DNA of 64,000 nucleotides from Clostridiales bacterium. GTDB lineage: Bacteria; Bacillota; Clostridia; Lachnospirales; Lachnospiraceae. The stretch covers positions 1 through 64,000 of the forward strand of contig JAGZJZ010000013.1 in NCBI GenBank assembly GCA_018365455.1, in the 5' to 3' direction. The notes under the pieces were generated by a model, which saw only the letters and a program-made list of their open reading frames with translations, was not told where the DNA came from and ran no database searches. Position numbers and translations under genes: made by a program. Below are positions 55,912 through 64,000 of this stretch, one piece after another; the first letter of the stretch is position 1; every line of letters begins with the position of its first letter.

Positions 55912-56985
55912 ATGACAAACAGAGAGAATTTCCTGTCGCTGATCAGGCGGCAGGGATATGAATGGGTACCGGTAGAATTTGTACTTTCTCCCCACCAGCA
56001 GCAAGTTTGCAGAGAACAGCTGGGAGCAGATAATTACGAAGAGTATTTCCGGTTCCCCTGGCGCAGGGTGGAAGACTTGCGCCTTCAGAATCACGATACA
56101 GAGAAATACCGTTCTTATTATCAGACGCCGCTGGCTGAGGGGGCAGACATTGATATCTGGGGGGTGGGACACGAAAAATCCCCCAACAGCATGCATATGA
56201 CCTATATGAGAAATCCACTGGAACATATGGAAACCCTGGAAGAAGTGCAGGAATATCCCTATCCGGATTTTGCCCGTGCAGACGGCTCACACCAGGCAGA
56301 GCAGGTGAGGCAGATTAAGGAACGGGACCTGATTGCGGTTGGTGATATGCAGATGACAATCTGGGAATGCGCCTGGTATATGAGAAGCATGGAAGAACTG
56401 TTCTGCGATATGATGGAAGAGAACGAAATAGCAGAGTTTCTCTTTGACAAGGCGGCAGAGCAGTCTGCCATACGGGCGCTTGCCTATGCAAAGGCGGGAG
56501 TAGATGTGCTGTTTATCGGGGATGATGTGGGAATGCAGCATACTCTTATGATGAGTGAAGAGCTTTACTGCAGATGGATTAAGCCAAGGCTGGCAGCACT
56601 GATCCGGGATGTGAAAGCAGTAAATCCTGAGATTGTAATCTTTTATCATTCCTGCGGATTTATCGAGCCGCTGATCCCCCATTTAATAGAAGCAGGGGTA
56701 GAGGTTCTGAATCCAATCCAGAGCGAGTGCATGGAGTTTGCCAGGATTTATGAAAAGTTTGGGGACCGGATTTCATTTCACGGCACAATCGGAACCCAGA
56801 CAGTCATGCCTTGCGGAACCCCGCAGGAGGTAAAGGAAGCAGTCTGGAACAATCTGGATATTGCTGGGGAAAAAGGCGGGCTGTTTGTGGCACCGACCCA
56901 TATGCTGGAACCGGAGGTACCTTTGGAAAATATTCTGGCTTATGTGGAAGCGTGCAGGACGTATCGAAAAAAAGGCGGGAATTGA
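55912..56985 (+). CDS. UroD/CmuA-family protein in the AraGHF-type operon
   Basis: Cytoplasmic (beta/alpha)8 protein of 357 residues; AAGGAG precedes the ATG. MTNRENFLSLIRRQGYEWVP opens it, IFYHSCGFIEPLIPHLIEAG carries the HxCG site, and GGLFVAPTHMLEPEVPLENI ends it. HemE-type porphyrin motifs and a corrinoid partner are absent. It lies 26 bp after the binding-protein gene and just before GH2, the same import-plus-UroD pairing as at 43.6-48.7 kb. The reaction is unknown. Confidence 0.8.
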   Translation: MTNRENFLSLIRRQGYEWVPVEFVLSPHQQQVCREQLGADNYEEYFRFPWRRVEDLRLQNHDTEKYRSYYQTPLAEGADIDIWGVGHEKSPNSMHMTYMRNPLEHMETLEEVQEYPYPDFARADGSHQAEQVRQIKERDLIAVGDMQMTIWECAWYMRSMEELFCDMMEENEIAEFLFDKAAEQSAIRALAYAKAGVDVLFIGDDVGMQHTLMMSEELYCRWIKPRLAALIRDVKAVNPEIVIFYHSCGFIEPLIPHLIEAGVEVLNPIQSECMEFARIYEKFGDRISFHGTIGTQTVMPCGTPQEVKEAVWNNLDIAGEKGGLFVAPTHMLEPEVPLENILAYVEACRTYRKKGGN

Positions 56986-57047
56986 GTATGTGGCGGGGCT
57001 GAAAAACTCCAACCTTTCAAATAGCTCCGGGGAAGGGAGAATATATA

Positions 57048-60000
57048 ATGAAAAATAGAAAAAGATGGATAAGTATGGCTTTGGCGGGGGCCATGATCTT
57101 ACAGATGAATGGAATCCTCGTTTTTGCGGAAGCTGCAGCTGCAGACGTTCAGACCACAGAAGTACAGACCACAGAAGTACAGACCACAGAAGTACGGACC
57201 ACAGAAGTACAGGAAGCGGTAGAAACCGAAATAGGCAGTGAGGTTTGGAACGCACCGGTGATTCCGGATGCAGCTAAGTATATAAAAGGGATAGACCAGA
57301 CCGAGGTGATCCTGAATGAGACAACAGGAGACGGAACGTGGAGATATCTGTTTGATATTCCTGATTATACACAGGCAGGGGGAATTGCAGCACCCAATGA
57401 AGAAAACCAGGATTTTGATTTCAGTAAATGGGAGGAAAGAGACTGGAAAAACATAAAAGTGCCAGGAGAGCCGCTTATGCAGGGCTTCGACATCCTTACA
57501 AACAACGAGTATTATTACCAGCGTGAGATTACGGTTCCGGATGATTTTGCCGGAAACCGGGTAATGGTAAGGTTTGACGGTGTGTACAGTAATTCACGGG
57601 TGTGGATTAACGGCAAATATATCCGCACTCATGTGGGTGGATTTACTACATGGGATTGTGATATCACAGAATATGCAGCGCCGGGCGAGACAGTTACCAT
57701 GACGGTGGGAGTTGCAGAGTTATACAGCACCACGAAGGGAATCTGGAATCCGGAAGGGAAATCAGTTAACAATCCGGCTAATGCCACAGAGTATGCCCAT
57801 CATAACATGGGAGGTATCAACCGGGATGTAAGCCTCGTTGCAGTTCCATACGACGGTATTGCCCGAACATATGTAAACACCGATTTTGATGAGACATTTA
57901 CGAATGCAGATCTGGAAGTAACCGCCCAGCTGAACATGGTTTCAGGTGAAGGTGTGCTTCTTGTGGAATTGCTTGAAGGGGAATCTGTAGTTACCTCCGG
58001 AGAAATAGATTTTGACCGGGAGACGGAGACCTTGAAGAATTTACCGGAGCTTGTTGAGGAAGCCAGTACTTTATTAAAAGAAAACGCAACAAATCTCTAT
58101 GAGGGAAATACCGGTAAAAAAGGCCAGTACTCCAAAGCAGCATTCGAAAATATGCGCAGAGAAAGAGACAACGCTTTAAAAGTCCTGGCGGATTCAGGGG
58201 AACTCTCACCGGCTAAAAAGCTAACGCTTCCGGTTACAGCACCAAAGCAGTGGGATGCTGAACATCCCAATCTGTATACCCTGCGGACAACTTTGCTGGT
58301 AAACGGTGAAGCCGTCCAGATTAATGAGGAAAAAGTAGGGTTCCGTGAAATACATTACGGAGGCGCAGATGGCACAGATACAAACAAAGTCTATGTGAAC
58401 GGAAAAGAAGTAAAACTGCGGGGTACCTGCCGGCATGATGTGTCCGATGATCTGGGGCGTTCCATGACCAGAGAAGAAAGTTATGCTGAGATTGCAGCCT
58501 ATAAGAATGCAAATATAAACCATATTCGGACATCCCATTATCCGGCTTCGGAGGATCTGCTGGATGCATGCGATGAAATGGGAATCTATGTGGAACAGGA
58601 GACGGCAGTCTGCTTCCAGGGACCCTGGGCAGATGTCAGCAGTAAGTATGAAGACTTCCTTCCTCAGTTTACGGAGATGATTGAACGTGACCGCAACCGG
58701 CCGTCCATTCTCATCTGGTCGCTGGGAAATGAATCCAATTACAGTAAAGTAGCATCACAGTCCGGCGGAAATGCATTCCAGGATGAAAGAGAATACTTAA
58801 GAGATGTGGACACAACCCGACCGTGCGTATTCAGCTTCCCGGATACCGGAGAACCTGCAGGCTTTGCCGATATCTACAGTGCCCACTATGCAAATGTAAC
58901 AGGAGGCATGGGGAGAAGCGACAAACCCGTTATACATGATGAATATGCACATATTTCCTGTTACAACCTGGATGAACTTCAGCGGGATGTAAACGTCCGC
59001 AATTTCTGGGGAGAAAGTGTAAAAAAAGGCTGGGAAAATATATTTACCAGTGATGGAGCCCTGGGTGGAGCATTATGGGGCGGAATCGATGATGTATTCT
59101 ACATTCCGGAAGGAACCACAGAGCGCTGGCAGTCCCATTCCGATGGGCAGACGGCAGGCTATGGCGAATGGGGAAGTGTACTGGACGCCTACTTACGGGA
59201 AAAACCGGAGGCATATCTTACTAAGAAAGCTTATTCTCCTGTACGGGTGGATGAAGAAACGTGCTACATATCAGAAGGTACCATGTATATCCCGGTGAAG
59301 AACTGGTTCGACCATACGGATACAAATGAATTAAAACTGGTGTATACCGTTGACGGAGTGCAGCAGGAAATCATGGTAGCAGAAAGTATTGCACCGCACA
59401 GTGAGGGTGTCATTACCATAAATGGAATATCTCAAAATGCAGAAACTGTAAATCTAAAATTTTATACACCGGATGGAATCATGGTGGATGAAACAAATGT
59501 GGCAGTAACTTCAAAGCAGTACAGCTTTACGCCTGCAGCAGACCAGGCACCGTCTATTGAAGATAAAGGCCAGGAAATGATTATAAAAGGTGAAGACTTC
59601 TCCGTTGCTTTCAGCAAGGAAAGCGGTATGATCGTAAGCGGACAGTTCCAGGATGAAGTCATGGTGACAGGCGGTCCGTACCTCCATGTAACCGGTATGA
59701 GCCTGGGTGCGTGGAATCTGGCTGAAACAGACGGAATAACAGCGGTTATAGAGGATCAGTACGCAGTCGTGACCGTAAATGGTGCTTATGACAATGGCCA
59801 GGGCGTGCGCTTTGATATGAAGATATCCGGAAACGGAATCATAACCACAGACTATACGCTGACAACTGCACCAAAAGTAACAAGCGGATTAAGAGAGGTG
59901 GGGATCAGCTACGACATTTCCAAGGATACAGACAGTGTAAGCTGGCTCAGGGACGGATTATATACCGCTTATCCGGAAGGCCATATCGGACGTAACAAAG

Positions 60001-63000
60001 GTGTGGCTTTGAAGGTAAGGGATGGATCGGATGAGACACCGGATCAGTATGGCGTGGAGCCGCAGTGGTCCTGGAAAGATGATATGAAGAATTACTTCGT
60101 ATATTCTACCGATGACCCGAATAATGGGCTGGTAACCAATGATTTTAAAACCATGCGTGAACATGTTTGGTCCTATGATGTAAATTATGGATTGGATGCA
60201 GATTCGCCCCGGATCAGCGTGGAATCTTCCAATGCAGACGTGGCAGCCCGTGTGGCAATGACCTATGACCTGGGGTATGTGGATGACAGGGATGCCGGGG
60301 TGAAGTATACTGGCGGCTGGGCTCCTTATGATTCTAATTCAGATTATGCAGGAACAGAAACATACAGCAGCAAATTAGGGGACACCTGCGAATTTACATT
60401 TACAGGAACCGGCGTGCGATATATTGGTTCTAAACAAAAGAACACCGGTCTTGTCAAAGTATATGTAGACGGTGTATTTAAAGAAGAGATTGATACCTAC
60501 AGTAATCTGGGGAGTGACCTGAAGCAGGCGGTAATCTACAGCATAGAGGGCCTGGAGAATGGTGAGCATACCATCAAACTGGAAACGGCAGGAGGAAAGG
60601 CGAACTGCATCGTTGTAGATGCTTTTGAAGTTCTGAAGCCGGAAGGCAGTAATGCCACGGAAAAAGCACAGCTTATTATTAACAATCAATGGTATTATCC
60701 AAATCTGGGGTGGGGCAATTATACCGGAATCCAGGGGAGATTGTCAAATGGTTCAACAGGATCCGGAACCATCCGTCTGACCAATGAAAATCAAATGACG
60801 GAAGAAACCATTACTTCACTGGGAAATGTAAGGATCTCAGAGATCAATGATGAAGAGCTCAAAGTCTCCTATCACGTGCAGAATCCTGGTGAAACTACCG
60901 AAGTAAAACTCCAGTGGTACCGGGTGGCAGCAGGTGATCCCGACAGTAAGGCCCAGGCAATAGAAGGAGCTCAGAATGAAATACTGAACATAAAGGGGCT
61001 GGAAGCAAACAAGGTTTATTGTTCGGCAGTGCTGATCATAGACGGCAAAGAGAGACAGACCGTAAAGAGCAATGGAATAGAAGTCGGACAGGATTCCTAT
61101 CAGTACTATGACATCTTAGATGACTCGGATGAATTTGTTTTTACCGGAACCAAAGGAACGGATTACAAGACAGATAAAGATAAATCCTGGACGGCAAATG
61201 CTTATGGCAAGTCCGTTACCTATCTGATGGACACTAAAAATGAAGCAGGGGTATCCTTCCAATTTGCCGGCAGCGGAATTCGCTGGGTAGGTGCTAAAGA
61301 AAATAACCAGGGTATAGCAGCGGTTGCAATTGATGATGGAACACCCGTTGAAATTGATTTATTTGATGCAGATTCCACCACCGGCAGCCAGGTTAATGAA
61401 GTCCTGTTTGAACAGGTATGGAATGAACCCGGAGAACACACGATTACAATTTTCCGAACAGGAAGAAAAAATGAAAGCTCATTAGCAGCAAATATCAGTC
61501 TGGATGCATTTATCGTCATTAATGACGTAAGCGAAGACGTCAGAATCAGTGATGTATCCGTAAGTGAAAAGGAAGATGGCAGCCTAGCGGCAGACTGTGT
61601 TGTTACGAATGGTTCCCAGGAAGATCTTCTTTATCAGTGGTACGCTGCAGAGGCGTACAGCGCAGCGGGATACAACAAAGAAACTTATGTACCGGTTGAT
61701 GGGGCAAATGGCAAAGATTATATGCCATCTGATGCCGATGCAGGGAAGCTGCTGCTCTGTGATGTACAAAGCGCTGAGGGCAAGACGCCGGTTCGGAGTG
61801 CCAATGCAGTTCTGGCAAAAGCGCTCATGATTGATGATACGGATGAATCTATTCAATATCCGGAAGGAAGTCTGCAGGATACCGCAGATGCACCGTATCT
61901 GGCTGGAAATAAGCCATATAACAATACAATTACTTACTTTAAAGACGGGGATGTAAAACTGTTCTTTAATGGAACCGGCATCCTTTGGCTGTCCGGTTAC
62001 GATCAGACACAGCGAAAGGCAGTTGTCAAAATTGATGATGGCAGACCGGAACAGGTGGAAATACGTGCGGCACAAGGCGGAGGCTGGGATTTTAACCAGT
62101 ATAAGGTATATGGAGTGTCCGGGTTAGAACCAGGAGAACACAGTGTTACAATCACAGCCGGGGAATCGGGAGTTTATAATAATGCAGATGCATTTGTCGT
62201 ATTGAATCCGGGAGAGGTACAGCCGGAGAACAGAAACGTTTCAGAGGAAGCGCAGGAACCAGGACTGCAGACTGATACGGAAGAGCCGGAGAGAAATACT
62301 GAAACGGTAGATGAAGAATGGGACAATTCAGTTATGAAACCTACTGGAGCGGTGAAAAATGCAGGAATAACCGCAACAGCCACATCAGAGTCAGACATTG
62401 CATTGGCAGACCAGGCAAACAACCCTTCATCAGAAGCTATTAATAATGCTGTAATCAAACTAACCAGGGCAATAGAAGACTTCAAAGCATCCCGCATTGA
62501 GCAAGAACCCGTAGATAAGTCAAAACTGGCTGCACTCATTCAAAATGTAAATGGTAAATATAATGAAAAATTATATACGCCGGAAAGCTGGAAAGTATTT
62601 ATCCAGGCGCTGAATGCAGCAAAAGGCGTTAACACAAATGAAAATGCAGTGCAGGAGGATGTAACAAATGCAATATCTGCACTGGAGGCTGCTATAAGAG
62701 GATTAAAACCTGTTGAGGTAAAACCAGTACCCGTTGACAAGACGGCATTAAAGAATTTGTATCAATCCTGCGCATCCCTTAAAAAGTCCGACTACACGGC
62801 AACTACCTGGTCGGCTTTGGAAGCAGCCATGAAAAATGCAGCAGCGGTTATCAACAATCCAAATGCAACAAAAGAAATGACAGACCAGGTGTACAATGCC
62901 CTGAACAAGGCTAAGGTGGGACTTTCTAAAATTCCGGCACTGCCCAAAAAAGGAAGCACCTATCAGACAAGGGGGCTGCGTTACAAAGTAACGGCATCTA

Positions 63001-63389
63001 CCAGCAGAACGAAAACCGTTATGTTGGAAAAGCCTGCAAAGAAAACATACAGATCCATCACGATTCCGTCCACTGTCAAAATTAAAGGATATACCTACAA
63101 GGTAACCAGAATTGCAGACAATGCCTTCCGGAAAAATACAAGGCTGTGGAAGGTTACAGTTGGAAGTAACGTGACCAAGATTGGAAAAGAGAGTTTTGCC
63201 GGATGTAAGAAACTGAGATCTGTTACGCTGAAATCCAAATCAATAACAAGCATAGGAAAGTATGCGTTTAAGAATATCTCATCAAAAGCAAAGATCTATG
63301 TTCCAAAGAAAAAATATTCATCTTATAAAAGGCTGCTGTCAAAAGCCAAACTCAGCAGCAAAGTAAAAATTGTTAAAAAGTCAATGTAA
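57048..63389 (+). CDS. Giant secreted GH2 glycosidase with CBM-like, FIVAR and BspA-type modules
   Basis: Secreted enzyme of 2113 residues; GGGAG precedes the ATG. Signal peptide 1-28; a QTTEV repeat (35-54); GH2 sugar-binding domain (about 105-275); Ig-like domain (275-425) with an inserted helical FIVAR-like piece (325-385); catalytic barrel (430-720) with KLRGTCRHDV, INHIRTSHYP, acid/base E562 in WSLGNES and nucleophile E632 in IHDEYAHI; a beta-galactosidase small-chain-like domain (830-1075); three related jelly-roll modules (1077-1192, 1354-1489, 1593-1719); FIVAR repeats (about 1785-1960); and a BspA-type leucine-rich tail (2000-2113). Beta-galactosidase or a related exo-activity is likely. 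No LPXTG is visible. Confidence 0.9.
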   Translation: MKNRKRWISMALAGAMILQMNGILVFAEAAAADVQTTEVQTTEVQTTEVRTTEVQEAVETEIGSEVWNAPVIPDAAKYIKGIDQTEVILNETTGDGTWRYLFDIPDYTQAGGIAAPNEENQDFDFSKWEERDWKNIKVPGEPLMQGFDILTNNEYYYQREITVPDDFAGNRVMVRFDGVYSNSRVWINGKYIRTHVGGFTTWDCDITEYAAPGETVTMTVGVAELYSTTKGIWNPEGKSVNNPANATEYAHHNMGGINRDVSLVAVPYDGIARTYVNTDFDETFTNADLEVTAQLNMVSGEGVLLVELLEGESVVTSGEIDFDRETETLKNLPELVEEASTLLKENATNLYEGNTGKKGQYSKAAFENMRRERDNALKVLADSGELSPAKKLTLPVTAPKQWDAEHPNLYTLRTTLLVNGEAVQINEEKVGFREIHYGGADGTDTNKVYVNGKEVKLRGTCRHDVSDDLGRSMTREESYAEIAAYKNANINHIRTSHYPASEDLLDACDEMGIYVEQETAVCFQGPWADVSSKYEDFLPQFTEMIERDRNRPSILIWSLGNESNYSKVASQSGGNAFQDEREYLRDVDTTRPCVFSFPDTGEPAGFADIYSAHYANVTGGMGRSDKPVIHDEYAHISCYNLDELQRDVNVRNFWGESVKKGWENIFTSDGALGGALWGGIDDVFYIPEGTTERWQSHSDGQTAGYGEWGSVLDAYLREKPEAYLTKKAYSPVRVDEETCYISEGTMYIPVKNWFDHTDTNELKLVYTVDGVQQEIMVAESIAPHSEGVITINGISQNAETVNLKFYTPDGIMVDETNVAVTSKQYSFTPAADQAPSIEDKGQEMIIKGEDFSVAFSKESGMIVSGQFQDEVMVTGGPYLHVTGMSLGAWNLAETDGITAVIEDQYAVVTVNGAYDNGQGVRFDMKISGNGIITTDYTLTTAPKVTSGLREVGISYDISKDTDSVSWLRDGLYTAYPEGHIGRNKGVALKVRDGSDETPDQYGVEPQWSWKDDMKNYFVYSTDDPNNGLVTNDFKTMREHVWSYDVNYGLDADSPRISVESSNADVAARVAMTYDLGYVDDRDAGVKYTGGWAPYDSNSDYAGTETYSSKLGDTCEFTFTGTGVRYIGSKQKNTGLVKVYVDGVFKEEIDTYSNLGSDLKQAVIYSIEGLENGEHTIKLETAGGKANCIVVDAFEVLKPEGSNATEKAQLIINNQWYYPNLGWGNYTGIQGRLSNGSTGSGTIRLTNENQMTEETITSLGNVRISEINDEELKVSYHVQNPGETTEVKLQWYRVAAGDPDSKAQAIEGAQNEILNIKGLEANKVYCSAVLIIDGKERQTVKSNGIEVGQDSYQYYDILDDSDEFVFTGTKGTDYKTDKDKSWTANAYGKSVTYLMDTKNEAGVSFQFAGSGIRWVGAKENNQGIAAVAIDDGTPVEIDLFDADSTTGSQVNEVLFEQVWNEPGEHTITIFRTGRKNESSLAANISLDAFIVINDVSEDVRISDVSVSEKEDGSLAADCVVTNGSQEDLLYQWYAAEAYSAAGYNKETYVPVDGANGKDYMPSDADAGKLLLCDVQSAEGKTPVRSANAVLAKALMIDDTDESIQYPEGSLQDTADAPYLAGNKPYNNTITYFKDGDVKLFFNGTGILWLSGYDQTQRKAVVKIDDGRPEQVEIRAAQGGGWDFNQYKVYGVSGLEPGEHSVTITAGESGVYNNADAFVVLNPGEVQPENRNVSEEAQEPGLQTDTEEPERNTETVDEEWDNSVMKPTGAVKNAGITATATSESDIALADQANNPSSEAINNAVIKLTRAIEDFKASRIEQEPVDKSKLAALIQNVNGKYNEKLYTPESWKVFIQALNAAKGVNTNENAVQEDVTNAISALEAAIRGLKPVEVKPVPVDKTALKNLYQSCASLKKSDYTATTWSALEAAMKNAAAVINNPNATKEMTDQVYNALNKAKVGLSKIPALPKKGSTYQTRGLRYKVTASTSRTKTVMLEKPAKKTYRSITIPSTVKIKGYTYKVTRIADNAFRKNTRLWKVTVGSNVTKIGKESFAGCKKLRSVTLKSKSITSIGKYAFKNISSKAKIYVPKKKYSSYKRLLSKAKLSSKVKIVKKSM
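57150..57209 (+). repeat. Four 15-bp in-frame repeats
   Basis: CAGACCACAGAAGTA four times (last copy starts CGG), encoding QTTEV units just after the signal peptide. Nearly identical copies imply recent expansion; the length may vary between strains without breaking the frame. Confidence 0.9.
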
Positions 63390-63432
63390 ATTAAGATTGC
63401 CGGAGCCAGTTTAACTGGTTTCCAAAATCATA

Positions 63433-63506
63433 AAAACTGTGTACAGTGTTTATGGAGTTGAATCACTACATTCATCTCCAGAGCGCTGTACACAGTTTTT
63501 TATTTT
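63433..63506 (+). terminator. Long terminator after GH2
   Basis: AAAACTGTGTACAGTG pairs with CGCTGTACACAGTTTT (one G-T), with an inner TGGAG...CTCCA stem, followed by TTTATTTTT. Confidence 0.85.
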
Positions 63507-63526
63507 TAAATAAATAGAAATCTAAA

Positions 63527-63724
63527 TCAGGATGTCGTTCTTTTTAAATACTCCGTAGTCTTCACAAGGCGGATCATATGTCCGTCTATTTTCTTGCTTA
63601 CTTCCAGCAGTTCTTTACCCGTTAAAGGTTTTCCTTCTTCCACTAACCGGTCTAATTTCTTACCCTCAGCAGCTAATGCACATTTGTACCAGTTCTTTTG
63701 AATATTGCATAACATTCTTCTCAT
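63527..63724 (-). CDS. Spo0E-like aspartyl-phosphate phosphatase
   Basis: 65 residues; AAAGGAG lies 9 bases before the ATG. KKLDRLVEEGKPLTGKELLE and VSKKIDGHMIRL fit the small two-helix Spo0E family, with SKKID in place of the usual SQELD. Known members remove phosphate from Spo0A and delay sporulation. The upstream region has Spo0A-box-like sites, supporting the call. A short unrelated helical hairpin is possible. Confidence 0.65.
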   Translation of the reverse strand: MRRMLCNIQKNWYKCALAAEGKKLDRLVEEGKPLTGKELLEVSKKIDGHMIRLVKTTEYLKRTTS

Positions 63725-63776
63725 ATGTTTTCTCCTTTATTCGCTCTATTAGTGTGTAACTGACTCTGTTAGACAC

Positions 63777-63881
63777 AGTATAACACAGTCCGATTGTCGA
63801 AGTCAGTCGAAACCCGTAGCAAATATAAGAAATTTTCATTTTTTTTGAAAAATATATCTTTTCAGGAGTTAAACAGTCGAA
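63777..63881 (-). promoter_or_regulatory. Spo0E-like gene promoter with Spo0A-box-like sites
   Basis: Minus-strand TATACT (63777-63782). TGTCGAA, an exact core 0A box, lies at 63795-63801 near the -35; AGTCGAA follows at 63805-63811 and 63875-63881. This suggests Spo0A control of its own phosphatase. Confidence 0.5.
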
Positions 63882-63921
63882 AACATAGGAAAGATAGCGG
63901 GTTTTGGACATTTATGTTCCA

Positions 63922-64000
63922 TTATCCGATCTGATAATAGTTTTCCAGATATTTTTCCAGGACCGGAAATGGTGCAGGTCCGCAGGTCAAAATCTGTTCA
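63922..64000 (-). CDS. 3' end of a gene entering from the right
   Basis: An open frame from the window edge encodes EQILTCGPAPFPVLEKYLE then NYYQIG and stops (TAA, 63922-63924). Too little to identify a product. Confidence 0.5.
   Translation of the reverse strand, partial: EQILTCGPAPFPVLEKYLENYYQIG

Noticed and set aside
47402..56985. Heme-biosynthetic HemE
   Set aside because: Porphyrin-binding motifs are missing, no heme genes are near, and both genes sit in sugar import operons.
63666..63911. 81-codon minus-strand frame over the Spo0E promoter
   Set aside because: Overlaps the likely regulatory region and the better supported Spo0E-like gene; no ribosome site.

Overview
The window looks like a chromosomal segment of a low-to-mid GC, spore-forming, gut-type Firmicute, most likely Lachnospiraceae (Blautia, Eisenbergiella or Hungatella-like). 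The reasons are strong AGGAGG ribosome sites, many AraC/YesN-type regulators, several sugar ABC importers, giant secreted glycosidases with bacterial Ig, FIVAR and BspA modules, and a Spo0E-like gene preceded by Spo0A-box-like sites. No rRNA, tRNA, CRISPR array, transposase or phage gene was seen. Genus-level placement is inference.

Layout. 1-5.1 kb (minus): a membrane sensor with two solute-binding domains, a degenerate GGDEF and an intact EAL, then a DUF4474-like/metallophosphoesterase pair. 5.3-11.4 kb: a 2036-residue secreted beta-helix protein resembling GH110. 11.5-18.1 kb (minus): a probable operon of MerR regulator, OmpR-type response regulator, ABC ATPase, ABC permease, histidine kinase, a lipoprotein with an HEISH zinc-peptidase motif (frameshifted as given) and a 21-codon ORF. 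18.2-22 kb (plus): aminotransferase, HcxA-like 2-oxoacid reductase and YjiH-family membrane protein behind a MerR-type promoter with a 19-bp spacer. 22-24.3 kb (minus): a LacI regulator fused to a whole extracellular-type solute-binding domain. 24.5-26.4 kb: solo trpB and a FabT-like MarR gene with its own operator.

26.6-39.8 kb: a UroD/MtaA-family protein, an AraC regulator divergent from a GH106-like glycosidase, a membrane AraC sensor divergent from a GH1 beta-glucosidase, and a YtcQ-LplB-YtcP-type ABC importer. The GH1 gene and the importer share a two-part promoter element and probably form one regulon. 39.9-50.5 kb: a YesN/YesM two-component set (kinase frameshifted, preceded by a small kinase-like protein), divergent from an RbsBAC-type importer with a UroD-family protein; then a truncated AraC gene and a Gfo/Idh/MocA oxidoreductase. 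50.5-63.4 kb: an ECF sigma remnant, then an operon of AraC regulator, AraG/AraH/AraF-like importer, UroD-family protein and a 2113-residue secreted GH2 enzyme. The end holds a Spo0E-like gene and the 3' end of another minus-strand gene.

How it works together: the region is mainly glycan foraging. Secreted GH2 and GH110-like enzymes cut host or plant glycans, separate ABC importers take up the products, intracellular GH1 and GH106-like enzymes finish them, and local AraC/YesN regulators control each set. The least explained feature is the pairing of two monosaccharide importers with UroD/CmuA-family proteins and no visible corrinoid partner. Several single-base disruptions, two of the three genes affected at five-base A runs, suggest either assembly errors or real gene decay.
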